Assembly: GCA_002345025.1 (NCBI GenBank)
Contig: DDUX01000059.1
Coordinates: 3,198 to 67,197 of the forward strand
Source of the DNA: Candidatus Accumulibacter iunctus
Lineage (GTDB): Bacteria > Pseudomonadota > Gammaproteobacteria > Burkholderiales > Rhodocyclaceae
Length of the DNA: 64,000 nt
Reading direction: 5' to 3'
In this document: positions 41,798-50,943 of the stretch, piece by piece
Layout of the letters: each line of letters starts with the position of its first letter
How positions within the stretch are numbered: position 1 is the stretch's first letter
Made by a program: the position numbers and the translations under genes
Notes under the pieces: generated by a model
Told to the model about the DNA's origin: nothing
The model's input: only the letters and a program-made list of their open reading frames with translations
Databases searched by the model: none

Positions 41798-43453
41798 ATG
41801 CACGAAGTCTTCGCTGAATTTGCTCTTCTGCTGCTGATGTCCGCCGCCGCGGGCGCCGTGTCGTTGTGGCTGCGCCAGCCGGTGCTGATTGCGTACATCG
41901 TCATTGGCATCGTCGCCGGACCGGCCGTGCTCGGCGTCGTGACGGCGCACGACCAGATCGACCTGCTCGCTCAGGTTGGCGTGGCGGTGCTGCTGTTCGT
42001 CGTCGGTCTCAAGCTCGACCTGCAACATATCCGCCATATCGGTCCGGTTGCACTGGCCACCGGTCTGGGGCAACTGGCCTTTACCATCGTCATCGGCTTC
42101 CTCATCATCCTGGCGATGGGCAAGGGTTGGGTTGAGGCACTCTATGTCGCCGTGGCGCTGACTTTTTCCAGCACCATCATCATCGTCAAGCTGCTTTCCG
42201 ACAAGCGCGAGATCGACTCCCTGCACGGCCGCATTGCCATCGGTTTCCTGATCGTCCAGGATCTGGCCGTCGTCGTCGCGATGATGGTGATGAGCGCCCT
42301 GCGCGGGGACGGTGGCGAGGGGTCGCTGCTGGCATTGGCGGGCTCGCTTGCCTTGCGCCTGGGCGTCGCCGCCGTCGGCATGTATCTACTCATGCGCTAC
42401 GTGTTGCCCCGGGTCGTCGACCGCATGGCGCAGTCGCAGGAACTGCTGCTCATATTCGCCATCGCCTGGGGCACAGGCCTCGCTGCGCTTGGCGAATGGG
42501 CGGGGTTCTCCAAGGAAGCGGGCGCTTTCCTCGCCGGTTTTTCGCTGGCATCGACGCATTATCGCGATGCGATCAATGCCCGGTTGACCGGCATCCGCGA
42601 CTTTCTGCTGCTGTTCTTTTTCATCGATCTGGGCGCCAAGCTCGACTTTTCGACCCTCGGCGGCGAGGTTTGGCCGGCGGTGGTGCTGTCGCTGTTCGTA
42701 TTGATCGGCAACCCGCTGATCGTCATGGCCATCATGGGGTACATGGGCTATCGCAAGCGTACCGGGTTTCTCTGCGGCCTGACCGTCGCCCAGATCAGCG
42801 AGTTCTCCATCATCTTCGTCGCCATGGGAATTTCGCTCGGTCACGTCGACAAGGGTGCGCTGGGGCTGACCACGCTCGTCGGTCTGATCACCATCGCGTT
42901 GTCGACCTACATGATCCTCTACTCCCACCCGCTCTACGAGAAGCTGGCTTCCTGGCTCGGCGTCTTCGAGCGCCAGCGTCCCTACCGGGAACTCGCTGTA
43001 GCGACGGCGCGTCACGATCTGCACGAGGCCGATGTCATCGTGTTCGGCCTCGGGCGTTATGGCAGCCGCCTGGCACTTGGCTTGCAGGAAGTCGAGCTCA
43101 AGGTGCTCGGTGTCGAATTCGATCCGGAGGTCGTGAGCGCCCTGCGACAACAGGGCCTGCCCGTGCGATACGGCGACGGCATCGCCAGCGAGTTCCTCGA
43201 AAGCCTGCCGCTCAAGGACACGCGCTGGGTAGTCAGCACGCTGCCGGACATGGCCTCGAACCGGGATCTGCTGCGCGGACTGCGGGAGCTGCATTTCACC
43301 GGCGAAGTGGCGATCGTCGCCCGCGAGGATTTCGACGGCGCTGTCTTGAAGAGGATGGGCGCGCCGACCATCCTGTATCCGATGCGCAACGCCGTTGATT
43401 TTGCGGTCGAGACCCTGGCCTCGATCATCCGCTATGACGGCGCGGCCAAGTGA
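41798..43453 (+). CDS. CPA2 potassium/proton antiporter with TrkA-N domain (KefB-like), first of pair
   Basis: A 551-aa antiporter. The membrane part has about 12 helices, with LRQPVLIAYIVIGIVAGPAV, LTFSSTIIIVKLLSDKREID and the FLIVQDLAVVVAMMV segment typical of CPA2 proteins. The C-terminal cytosolic TrkA-N/RCK domain begins DVIVFGLGRYGSRLALGLQE (Rossmann GxGxxG) and lacks a separate TrkA-C domain. It probably exchanges K+ or Na+ for H+ under nucleotide control. It is 57 bp upstream of a second antiporter and a tandem Usp gene, which together look like one operon. Confidence 0.88.
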   Translation: MHEVFAEFALLLLMSAAAGAVSLWLRQPVLIAYIVIGIVAGPAVLGVVTAHDQIDLLAQVGVAVLLFVVGLKLDLQHIRHIGPVALATGLGQLAFTIVIGFLIILAMGKGWVEALYVAVALTFSSTIIIVKLLSDKREIDSLHGRIAIGFLIVQDLAVVVAMMVMSALRGDGGEGSLLALAGSLALRLGVAAVGMYLLMRYVLPRVVDRMAQSQELLLIFAIAWGTGLAALGEWAGFSKEAGAFLAGFSLASTHYRDAINARLTGIRDFLLLFFFIDLGAKLDFSTLGGEVWPAVVLSLFVLIGNPLIVMAIMGYMGYRKRTGFLCGLTVAQISEFSIIFVAMGISLGHVDKGALGLTTLVGLITIALSTYMILYSHPLYEKLASWLGVFERQRPYRELAVATARHDLHEADVIVFGLGRYGSRLALGLQEVELKVLGVEFDPEVVSALRQQGLPVRYGDGIASEFLESLPLKDTRWVVSTLPDMASNRDLLRGLRELHFTGEVAIVAREDFDGAVLKRMGAPTILYPMRNAVDFAVETLASIIRYDGAAK

Positions 43454-43510
43454 GGGACGACCGACGCATCGCATCCCGGCCTGCAAGCGCAGCGAGCGGG
43501 TAGACCACCC

Positions 43511-45220
43511 ATGGATCATCTGATTCAGATCATTCTCCTTCTGGGCGTGACCGTGGCGATCATGGTCGCCTTTCAGCGGCTGCATATTCCCTCCAGCCTT
43601 GGTTACCTGCTGGTCGGGCTGATCCTTGGGCCGCATACGGCCGGCCCGACGGTGCATGTCCCGGAATTCAAGGTGCTGGCCGAGTTTGGCGTGGTCTTCC
43701 TGCTGTTCTCGATCGGACTCAACTACTCGCTGCCGCAACTGCATGCGATGCGTCATCAGATCCTGGGCCTCGGTACCGCGCAGGTTGCATTGACCACGGC
43801 TGCCGTAGCCACCTTGCTGTGGCTGGCTGGCCTGAGCCCGGCGGTGGCCTTCGTCATCGGCGCCGTCTTCGCGCAGTCCTCGTCCACCATCATCGGCCGG
43901 CAACTGGCCGAACAGGGCGAGGACGCCTCGCGGCACGGGCGGCTCGGACTGGCGATTTCGGTGTTCCAGGACGTCACCGCCGTGCCGTTCCTGATCCTGA
44001 TTCCCGTTCTCGGCGCCGCCACCGGCATGAACGCGCTCGCCGGCGAACTCGGCATGGCCATGGCCAAGGCCGTGCTGGCGTTCGCCCTGGTCTTCTATGC
44101 GGTGCGCTGGGCCTTGCGGCCACTCTTCCACATGGTCGCCGAGCGGCGCTCCGCCGAGCTGTTCACCCTTACGGTATTGCTGGTCGTGCTGGCGGCTGCC
44201 TGGACGACCAGCAGCCTCGGTCTGTCGCTCGCCTTTGGCGCCTTTCTGGCGGGCATGATGCTTGGCGAGACCGAGTTCCGTCACCAGGTGGAATCCAGCA
44301 TTCGTCCGTTTCGCGATGTGCTGCTCGGCCTGTTCTTCGTTGGCATCGGCATGCTGTTCGACCCGGCTACGCTGCCCCGGATCTGGCATTGGGCGCTGCT
44401 GGGCGCCTTTCTGCTGCTCTTCAGCAAGATCGTCGTTGTCGCCGTGATCGTGCGCCGCAGCGGCATCGACGCGCTCGTCGCCTGGCGAACCGCCCTGCTG
44501 CTGGCGGTCGGGGGCGAGTTTGGCTTCGCGCTGCTCGCCATTGCGCTCGATGCCCACGTAATCGATCAGGAGATCGGCCAGATTGTGCTGACCGCCGTCC
44601 TGTTGTCGATGATCGCGGGCGTCCTCCTGATCCGTTACAACCAGACGATTGCCACTGGCCTGGCCAGGCCAGACGCCAAGGCTCCCCCGCTGGCGGAGCA
44701 GCTTGCCGGGCTGCCGGCGCCCCGGGTGCTGATCGGCGGCTACGGCCGGGTTGGCCATACCATCGCGGTACTGCTGAAGTCGAGTGGCGTCGATTTCGTG
44801 GCCTTCGACACCGATCCAAAGCGGGTACAGCAAGGGCAGGCCGACGGGCATGCGGTGCTTTACGGCGACGTTGCCGATCCGGAACTGCTCGCCGCGGCCA
44901 GGGCCGAACGTGCCAGTCTGGCCATCGTCACCGTCGACTCCCACGTCATCGCCTTGCGCGCGATAGCGGCGCTGCGTCGGCATTGTCCGCAGTTGCCGGT
45001 GATCGCGCGTGCCCGCGACCTGGAAGCCAGTTCGGCGTTGGTCAACGCCGGCGCGATCCATGCCTATCCCGAGGCGATCGAATCCAGCCTGCGTCTTGGC
45101 GCGACCGCCTTGCGGATGTTGCGGATTCCCACCGTCGATATCGACCTGATGCTGCAGGACATACGTGACTGGGACTACCAGCCCGTTATTGAAACCCCAG
45201 TGGAGGAGGATGCCAAATGA
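43511..45220 (+). CDS. CPA2 cation/proton antiporter with TrkA-N domain (KefC/YbaL-like), second of pair
   Basis: A 569-aa antiporter. Its membrane domain carries FQRLHIPSSLGYLLVGLILG, GAVFAQSSSTIIGRQLAEQG and LAISVFQDVTAVPFLILIPV. The TrkA-N domain begins RVLIGGYGRVGHTIAVLLKS and contains FVAFDTDPKRV and AVLYGDVADPELL. It is only distantly similar to its neighbour at 41798, so this is a pair of distinct types rather than a recent duplication. Its stop overlaps the start of the tandem Usp gene (45217-45220). Likely K+ or Na+ efflux. Confidence 0.88.
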   Translation: MDHLIQIILLLGVTVAIMVAFQRLHIPSSLGYLLVGLILGPHTAGPTVHVPEFKVLAEFGVVFLLFSIGLNYSLPQLHAMRHQILGLGTAQVALTTAAVATLLWLAGLSPAVAFVIGAVFAQSSSTIIGRQLAEQGEDASRHGRLGLAISVFQDVTAVPFLILIPVLGAATGMNALAGELGMAMAKAVLAFALVFYAVRWALRPLFHMVAERRSAELFTLTVLLVVLAAAWTTSSLGLSLAFGAFLAGMMLGETEFRHQVESSIRPFRDVLLGLFFVGIGMLFDPATLPRIWHWALLGAFLLLFSKIVVVAVIVRRSGIDALVAWRTALLLAVGGEFGFALLAIALDAHVIDQEIGQIVLTAVLLSMIAGVLLIRYNQTIATGLARPDAKAPPLAEQLAGLPAPRVLIGGYGRVGHTIAVLLKSSGVDFVAFDTDPKRVQQGQADGHAVLYGDVADPELLAAARAERASLAIVTVDSHVIALRAIAALRRHCPQLPVIARARDLEASSALVNAGAIHAYPEAIESSLRLGATALRMLRIPTVDIDLMLQDIRDWDYQPVIETPVEEDAK

Positions 45221-46134
45221 CAGGCGCCAAGACGATTCTCGTCGCCACCGATCTTTCCGCGCCGGCCCGCCATGCCGTCGAGCGCGCTTTTCAGCTGGCT
45301 GCCAGCACCGGCAGCGAACTTCACATTCTGCACGCAATGGAGCTGGATGCCCTCGACAGCCTGCGCGAGATGTTGGGGGACGACGTTTTCACGGTGCGGG
45401 CAGCCTTGAACAGCGATGCCCACAGGCACCTCGACCAGTTGAGCGGCGATGTGGCGATCCATCGTGGCATCGCTGCGCGCACGTGTGTCGCCGAGGGGAA
45501 CCCGCTGGCGACGATCGCTGCCGAGGCCGACGCGCTGGGTGCGTGTCTGGTGGTGCTCGGGGCACGCGGCGAGTCTCTGCTGCGCCGCGCTGTGCTGGGA
45601 CCGACGGCAGCGCGTCTGGTGCGCAAGTCGTCGCGGCGGCCGGTACTGGTGGTGAAGCAAGCGCCGCATGCGCCGTATCGCTGCGTTTTGGTCACCGTGG
45701 ATTTCTCGCAGGTATCGCTGCAGGCGATCCGCCTGGCAAGGCAATGGGCGCCAAAAGCCGAACTGGTTTTGTTGCACGCCTTCGAATTGCCCTACGAGGG
45801 CAAGCTGCGACTCGCGGGCGTCGAAGAGCAGGAACTGCTCCAGTATGTCACGAACAGCAGCAAGACCCGCCGCAAACGGTTGCACGATCTGGCGGCTACC
45901 GCCGGATTGGCGCCAGCGGAGTATCGGGCCCGGGTCATCCATGGCGATCCTGCGCAGCAGATCGTCGCCATGGAGCAGGAGCTTGCTGCCGACCTGGTCG
46001 TCGTCGGCAAGCACGGCACGCACGTCGTCGAGGAATTGCTGCTCGGTAGCGTGACCAAGCAAGTGCTGGCGGAATCGCAATGCGATGTGCTGGTCATTTG
46101 CGACCCGCGCGAGGCGCCTGACGAATCGCCATGA
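45217..46134 (+). CDS. Tandem universal stress protein (two Usp domains)
   Basis: A 305-aa protein with two UspA domains: TILVATDLSAPARHAVERAF onward (about 5-145), and CVLVTVDFSQVSLQAIRLAR onward (about 155-300). The second domain keeps the ATP-binding loop VVVGKHGTHVVEELLLGSVT; the first has VVLGARGESLLRRAVLGPTA, a looser match. It is coupled by ATGA to the antiporter gene upstream, so it may act as its adenine-nucleotide sensor. That pairing is inference from gene order. Downstream it overlaps a truncated CaCA gene start by ATGA. Confidence 0.88.
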   Translation: MTGAKTILVATDLSAPARHAVERAFQLAASTGSELHILHAMELDALDSLREMLGDDVFTVRAALNSDAHRHLDQLSGDVAIHRGIAARTCVAEGNPLATIAAEADALGACLVVLGARGESLLRRAVLGPTAARLVRKSSRRPVLVVKQAPHAPYRCVLVTVDFSQVSLQAIRLARQWAPKAELVLLHAFELPYEGKLRLAGVEEQELLQYVTNSSKTRRKRLHDLAATAGLAPAEYRARVIHGDPAQQIVAMEQELAADLVVVGKHGTHVVEELLLGSVTKQVLAESQCDVLVICDPREAPDESP

Positions 46135-46442
46135 CCGATCTGGCACTCATCCTGGGGGCCGTGCTGTTGGCAGCAGCGGGCGGCGAGGCGTTCCTCAGGT
46201 CCATCCTCGGCGCGGCGCTCCATCTGCGCGTACCGAAGGTGGTCGTGGCCACGACACTGGCGGCCTTCGCCACCTCCAGCCCCGGTTCTTCTCCTGCGAT
46301 GAGCAGGATTGGTCCCCATCGCGACTGGCAGGGTGAGAAAGTCGGCGCTACAACCGGCGCCAGGCAGGAGCCGCGCTTGATCGGGAGTTGCCCCCGGCCG
46401 GCTTCCATGCTGCCTGCTCCGCCCTTCAGGGTGCGGCGTTGA
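46131..46442 (+). pseudogene. Truncated CaCA-family sodium/calcium exchanger, N-terminus only
   Basis: The frame starts MTDLALILGAVLLAAAGGEA and continues FLRSILGAALHLRVPKVVVA then TTLAAFATSSPG, which is the first helix pair and alpha-1 repeat of K+-dependent or independent Na+/Ca2+ exchangers (family motif AFATSSPEL). After SSPG (about 46285) similarity is lost and the frame runs on into unrelated sequence overlapping the Mrp operon end. It lacks all later helices and cannot be functional. The ATG overlaps the Usp stop (46131-46134), so it was once part of that operon. Confidence 0.7.
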
Positions 46443-47937
46443 GGTATTCCCGTTGCGCTATCAGGCGTGCCCAGGAGAGCGGACTCCAGGCGCTGTCGGC
46501 GAAAATCGCGGCGGCGAGCACGGCGGTAGCGGTGATCAGGGGCGGCAGCAGCAACAGCCAAGCAGTTTCGCGCCACCCTCGGGCCAGGATGTGTTCGTGC
46601 GGCCAGGCGGCGCTGGCCGGCCTGAACCAAGCGCGGTAGAGGATGGGCAGGAAGTAGGCGGCGTTGAGCAGGCTTGAGGCGGCAAGTACCCAGACCGCCC
46701 ACGCCATGCCGGCAGCCTCGGCGCCTTCGCTGAGCCAGGCCTTGCTGACGGCGCCGGCGGTGAATGGGGCGCCGATCATTCCCAGTGCGGCAATGCTGAA
46801 GGCGACCGTGGTCGCCGGCATGCGGTGGCCAGAGCCGTTCATTTCGCTCACCTTGTGGGTGCCCAGGGTCTCGGCGAAATTGCCGGCGCAGAAAAAGAGG
46901 GTGATCTTCATGATGCCCTGGTGGGCAAGATGTGTCAGTCCGCCAATTGTTCCCGCCGGGCCGAACAGCGCCACGCCGAGGACGATGTAGGAGGCCTGGC
47001 TGACCGTGGAAAAGGCCAAGCGCTTCTTGAGATCGTCCTGGAAAAGCGCCCGCAGCGAACCCCAGAGAATGGTGATGGCTGCGACCACAGCCAGTGGGGT
47101 CAGCAGGTCGAGCGATTGGGCGAACTCGACGCCATAGACCTCGTAGACGATGCGTACGATGCCAAATGCACCGGCTTTGACCACTGCGACCGCGTGCAGC
47201 AGGGCGGAAACCGGTGCTGGCGCAACCATCGCTTGGGGCAGCCAGCCGTGCAGCGGTACCAGGGCGGCCTTGACCCCGACGCCGGCAATCAGCAGCAGAA
47301 AGATGATCTGTAACTGGCCCCGGTTTTCTGGCCTCAGAGTCGACACGACGCCGCCATGGACGAATTCGACCTGCCCGAGCAGGCCATACAGCCACGCCAT
47401 GCCAACCAGCAGCAGGGCGCCACCGGCGAGGGTGTAGGCAAGATAGACGTTGCCGCCTGAGAGGGCGGCGGGCGTGCCGCGATGCACGACCAACGGATAG
47501 GTCGACAGCGTCAGCAGTTCATAGAAGATGAAGAAGGTGAACAGGTTGCCGGCCATGGCGATGCCCATGGTGGCGGTGACGCAGAGGCTGAAGAAGCCGA
47601 AAAAGCGGCTGCGGTTGGGCGCTCCCTCCAGATAGCCGATGGCGTAGATCGTGGTCAGCAGCCACAGGGTGGCGGAGAGAGTGACGAACAGCAGGGCCAG
47701 GGCATCCGCCTTGAAGGCGATGTCAATCCCGGGCAGCACGGCGTAGCGGAAGGCGTAGGTTTCCCCGGCGTGCACTCCGGCGAGGAGTACACCCACCAGG
47801 ATTACCTTGGTCAGCGCACCGAGCAGATTGAGAGCGCTGCGTAGGCCCACCTGCGACTCCGGCAGGACAAAAATGATCAGGCCCGGCAGCAGGGAGGAGG
47901 CAATGACCGCCAGCGGCAGCGTTTCGTTGACTGTCAT
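46426..47937 (-). CDS. Second MrpD/NuoN-type proton-antiporter subunit
   Basis: A 503-aa membrane protein of the NADH-quinone oxidoreductase / Mrp antiporter subunit family (proton_antipo_M). It has around 14 helices; AGVGVKAALVPLHGWLPQAM and VSALLHAVAVVKAGAFGIVR carry the Lys of the proton path, and the DDLKKRLAFSTVSQASYIVL segment the conserved Lys and Ser. It is last in the Mrp-like operon. ATG 47937 overlaps the stop of the mrpD gene (47934-47937). Its resemblance is to MrpD / complex I NuoN and hydrogenase HyfB-like subunits; it may take the place of the MrpA N-terminal part. The gene name is left open. Confidence 0.85.
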   Translation of the reverse strand: MTVNETLPLAVIASSLLPGLIIFVLPESQVGLRSALNLLGALTKVILVGVLLAGVHAGETYAFRYAVLPGIDIAFKADALALLFVTLSATLWLLTTIYAIGYLEGAPNRSRFFGFFSLCVTATMGIAMAGNLFTFFIFYELLTLSTYPLVVHRGTPAALSGGNVYLAYTLAGGALLLVGMAWLYGLLGQVEFVHGGVVSTLRPENRGQLQIIFLLLIAGVGVKAALVPLHGWLPQAMVAPAPVSALLHAVAVVKAGAFGIVRIVYEVYGVEFAQSLDLLTPLAVVAAITILWGSLRALFQDDLKKRLAFSTVSQASYIVLGVALFGPAGTIGGLTHLAHQGIMKITLFFCAGNFAETLGTHKVSEMNGSGHRMPATTVAFSIAALGMIGAPFTAGAVSKAWLSEGAEAAGMAWAVWVLAASSLLNAAYFLPILYRAWFRPASAAWPHEHILARGWRETAWLLLLPPLITATAVLAAAIFADSAWSPLSWARLIAQREYLNAAP

Positions 47938-49397
47938 GATGACCCACCAGCCGCCAGCAGCCGCAGTATCTCCATGCCGCGTAGCCCGAGCAGGACGCTG
48001 CTGGCGGCGAGGCCGAAGGCAACCCACTCCAGCATCCGGGGCACCGGCCGAGAGCTGACCGCTACCGGTGCCGGCAGAAAAGCATGACGCAGGACGCGGA
48101 AGACATACGCTGCTGCCAGCAGGCCGCCGGCCACAATGACCGCTACCAGAAGCCATTGCCCCTGCCCGATGGCGGCGCCGAGCAGCAGCCACTTGGCGAG
48201 GAAGCCGGCGGAAGGCGGCAGGCCCATCAGTGTCACGCCGGCGAGGGCGAAGGCGAACAGTGTCAGCGGCAGGCGGGTCGCCACGCCAGCGAGGCCGTCA
48301 ATCGTCTCCTGTCCGGTGGCCTTGACCAGCACCCCGGCGGCGGTGAACATGGCCGACTTGGCCAGTGCGTGCGCCACCGCATGCAGCACACTGCCTTGCA
48401 GGGCAGCGTCGCCCGGCGATGTGCGGCCAAGCAGCGGAAAAACGATGAACAGATAGCCAATCTGGGCGACCGTCGAATAGGCAACCAGCATCTTGAGGTT
48501 GGGAGTGCCGATGGCCTTGAAAGAACCCCAAAGGATTGCGCCGCAACCCAGCAGCCCGGCCAGCCAGGCGATGGCGGCGCCAGGTGCGAGCAGCGGCGCC
48601 AGGATGCCGAGCCAGAGACGGAGGATCAGGTAGTAGGATGCCTTGACCACCAGCGCCGAGAGCAGCGCGGATACCGGCGCCGGCGCGCCGCCATGGGCTG
48701 GCGGCAGCCAGAAATGGAAAGGAAAAAGGGCGGTCTTGACAGTCAGCCCGACCAGCATCAGCCCGGCAGCCAGGTGCACCGCTGCCGGTGCCTGTCGGTC
48801 GACCAGTGGCGCCAGGGTCGACAGCGAAACCGAACCATAGGCGCCGTAGATCATCGCCACGCCAAGCAGATAAGCTCCGGATCCGACCAGTGTACTCAGC
48901 AGGTAGCGCAAGGCTGCTGCCGTCTGCCCGACCTTGCCGCCGGCGGCGACCAGTCCAACAGCAGCGAGACCGAGAAGTTCCAGCGTGACGTAGAGGTTGA
49001 AGAGGTCCGCCGAGACAAACAACGCGTTCATTGCCGCCAGCAGGAATCCGACGAGGGGCCAGAAAAAGCGCCGCTCACTGCTGTCGCCGGTAAAGTAGGA
49101 GCGGGCATAGACCGCCAGCGGCAGGGCCACTGCCTGCGTCAGCAGCAGCATCGTCGCTGCCAGGCCGTCGACCGCGAGATCAATGCCCAAGGGCGCTCCC
49201 CAGCCGCCGACGGGATGCACCGGCACGCCGCCGGCAAGTAGTCTGCCCGCCAGCGCCAGGGCGAGTCCCAACTGGAGGGCGATGCCGATGATCGCCAGCC
49301 AGGCGCCGCGCCCCAGCCCCAGGACGAAAGCAAGCGTCGCCCAGAACATCGGCAGCAGGATCAGCCAGGCCAGCGGGTCGAGCGCCGCGCTAGTCAC
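47934..49397 (-). CDS. mrpD: Mrp-type antiporter subunit D
   Basis: A 487-aa membrane protein of the proton_antipo_M family. GLTVKTALFPFHFWLPPAHG and APAPVSALLSALVVKASYYL are the hallmark segments of MrpD, with Lys residues in the putative proton channel; KMLVAYSTVAQIGYLFIVFP follows. It starts 8 bp before the end of mrpC (overlap 49390-49397) and overlaps the next gene by four bases, so all are cotranslated. Function: one of two large channel-forming subunits in a Na+/H+ antiporter complex. Confidence 0.88.
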   Translation of the reverse strand: MTSAALDPLAWLILLPMFWATLAFVLGLGRGAWLAIIGIALQLGLALALAGRLLAGGVPVHPVGGWGAPLGIDLAVDGLAATMLLLTQAVALPLAVYARSYFTGDSSERRFFWPLVGFLLAAMNALFVSADLFNLYVTLELLGLAAVGLVAAGGKVGQTAAALRYLLSTLVGSGAYLLGVAMIYGAYGSVSLSTLAPLVDRQAPAAVHLAAGLMLVGLTVKTALFPFHFWLPPAHGGAPAPVSALLSALVVKASYYLILRLWLGILAPLLAPGAAIAWLAGLLGCGAILWGSFKAIGTPNLKMLVAYSTVAQIGYLFIVFPLLGRTSPGDAALQGSVLHAVAHALAKSAMFTAAGVLVKATGQETIDGLAGVATRLPLTLFAFALAGVTLMGLPPSAGFLAKWLLLGAAIGQGQWLLVAVIVAGGLLAAAYVFRVLRHAFLPAPVAVSSRPVPRMLEWVAFGLAASSVLLGLRGMEILRLLAAGGSS

Positions 49398-49695
49398 GCT
49401 CAGCCTCCGGTGGTAGTTCCATGCGGCCCGTCAGGCGCTGCAGCCGGCGTGCCAGCGCCAGGGCCAGGGCGGTGGCAGCAACGGCGACGACAATGCCGGT
49501 GAGCACCATCGCCTGCGGCACCGGGTCAGGTTCACCGCTGCGCTGCCCGAGTCCGACGAGGACCAGAAAGGCGCCGCTGCCCATGATGTTGAAGGCAAGG
49601 ATCTTGCGCAACAGGTGTGTCGGCAGCAGAACGCCGGCCACGCCCATGGCGAACAATATGGCACCGCTGCCGGCGAAGATCATTCCGGTCGTCAT
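49390..49695 (-). CDS. mrpC: Mrp-type antiporter subunit C (NuoK-like)
   Basis: A 101-aa three-helix protein related to NuoK and MrpC. The HLLRKILAFNIMGSGAFLVL and PDPVPQAMVLTGIVVAVAAT segments are characteristic; the latter gives the second half of the family motif (DPxxQALVLTAIVI). It overlaps mrpB upstream by ATGA (49692-49695) and mrpD downstream by 8 bp. It is an essential small membrane subunit in Mrp complexes. Confidence 0.88.
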   Translation of the reverse strand: MTTGMIFAGSGAILFAMGVAGVLLPTHLLRKILAFNIMGSGAFLVLVGLGQRSGEPDPVPQAMVLTGIVVAVAATALALALARRLQRLTGRMELPPEAERD

Positions 49696-50360
49696 CGCCG
49701 CCGCTCGTCGTCGTCAGGAAGGAAGAGGAAGAGTCCCGCCAGAATGAGACCGAGCGAGATCGTCAGCGCCACCTCGATGAACAGGATCAGGCTGCCCGCA
49801 TGCGCCACGGGATATTGCAGCAGCCTGCCCTCGCCCAGGAGCCACGCTGCGACCGTGATGAAGACGAGCAAGCCACCGGCGAGGCCCGTCCGCAGCCGTA
49901 GCCTGAGGCTCGTCCAGGCCGGCAGCAGATCGGTCAGATGCAGCAGTACGGCTGCCGCGGCAAGCACGGCGGCGGCCTGGAACGCGCCACCGGGGCGGTG
50001 AGCGCCAGCCCACAGCAGATAGACGGCGGTGAGCCCCATCAGCGGCACCAGAAAGCGCGTCAGGCCTGGCAACACGGGGTCAGTCGGCGCTCGGTCCGGC
50101 GCGGCTGGCCGGGGGCGTTCGCCCGCCAGCATGCCGAGCAGCGCGAGCAGCAGCACGGCCACTTCGAGCAATGTGTCATAGCCGCGAAAGTTCAGCAGCA
50201 CCGCCGTCACCGGATGTTCCACACCGCTTTGCGGCAACTTCTCCTGCACCATCTGCGGCAGGCGGACGGCCGGCGGCGGCAGTTCGAACATACTGACGAC
50301 GAGGGCCATGGCCAGGATCCCGGCGGAGAGCATCACGGCGGCGCCGGCAATGCGCTTCAT
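49692..50360 (-). CDS. mrpB: Mrp-type antiporter subunit B fused to MbhE-like segment
   Basis: A 222-aa membrane protein. The first half resembles the MbhE-like end of MrpA, with HPVTAVLLNFRGYDTLLEVA (family pattern VTaIL.DFRg.DTlGEi). The second half is the MnhB domain: RFLVPLMGLTAVYLLWAGAH, RPGGAFQAAAVLAAAAVLLH and LILFIEVALTISLGLILAGL. The fusion shows how the MrpA C-terminal modules are redistributed in this operon. It overlaps both neighbours by four bases. Confidence 0.82.
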   Translation of the reverse strand: MKRIAGAAVMLSAGILAMALVVSMFELPPPAVRLPQMVQEKLPQSGVEHPVTAVLLNFRGYDTLLEVAVLLLALLGMLAGERPRPAAPDRAPTDPVLPGLTRFLVPLMGLTAVYLLWAGAHRPGGAFQAAAVLAAAAVLLHLTDLLPAWTSLRLRLRTGLAGGLLVFITVAAWLLGEGRLLQYPVAHAGSLILFIEVALTISLGLILAGLFLFLPDDDERRR

Positions 50361-50629
50361 GGCCTGCTGCCGTGCTGCTCATCCCGTTGCCGCTGGCCGG
50401 TACGCAGCGTACCCAGGCCATCGAGCAGCAGAGCGCCGGTGAGCCCCGCCCCGATGGCCGCTTCGGCGAGCGCGATGTCCGGCGCCCGCAGCCGCGCCCA
50501 GGCAAGCGCCATCAGCAGGCCGAAAACGATGAACTGCACCACGGCGCTGGCCGGGTCGGTCAGAGCGATGGCACGCCACGCGCTCCACAGGAGGGCAAAG
50601 GCCAGCAGCAGGTCGAAGAGGATGCCCAT
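50357..50629 (-). CDS. DUF4040 / MbhD-like antiporter subunit (MrpA C-terminal module)
   Basis: A 90-aa membrane protein with the MbhD/DUF4040 pattern: AVVQFIVFGLLMALAWARLR followed by APDIALAEAAIGAGLTGALL. The APD.AL.EAA.GAGL motif is found in the C-terminal third of MrpA. Here it is a stand-alone gene, two bases after mrpG and overlapping mrpB by four bases. It is the strongest evidence that MrpA is split in this locus. Confidence 0.85.
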   Translation of the reverse strand: MGILFDLLLAFALLWSAWRAIALTDPASAVVQFIVFGLLMALAWARLRAPDIALAEAAIGAGLTGALLLDGLGTLRTGQRQRDEQHGSRP

Positions 50630-50631
50630 CT

Positions 50632-50943
50632 TCAGTCGCCTTGCCTGCGCCAGGGCCTGATGCCCAGAGCGTCGGCACGGCGGGCAATGGCAAAGCTGAC
50701 GCTGGCACTTGCCGCCAGCACCAGCGGCCAGATCAAGAGCAGCTTGAGGGCCGCGCCGAGGCTTTCAGCCTGCACGGCGAGACCCAGCAAAATGCAGCCC
50801 AAGCCAAGGTTGTCTGCTTTCGTCAGCGCGTGCAGGCGGGAGTAGACGTCGGGAAAGCGCAGCAGGCCGACGGTGCCGGCGAAGAAGAAGAAAGCGCCGA
50901 CGAGCAGCAACAACAGGCTCGCCGTCTCAAGCATTCCGGGCAT
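50632..50943 (-). CDS. mrpG: Mrp-type antiporter subunit G
   Basis: A 103-aa three-helix protein with VGLLRFPDVYSRLHALTKAD and LGLGCILLGLAVQAESLGAA, the typical MrpG/MnhG signature (LRFPD.Y.R.HA.tK). ATG 50943 is preferred; it overlaps the end of mrpF by 17 bp. The family contributes to Na+/H+ antiport and, in some bacteria, bile salt or pH resistance. Confidence 0.88.
   Translation of the reverse strand: MPGMLETASLLLLLVGAFFFFAGTVGLLRFPDVYSRLHALTKADNLGLGCILLGLAVQAESLGAALKLLLIWPLVLAASASVSFAIARRADALGIRPWRRQGD

Noticed and set aside
42386..45337. 983-codon minus-strand open frame opposite the CPA2 antiporters
   Set aside because: His/Arg/Gln-rich translation without any domain, antisense to two complete antiporters.
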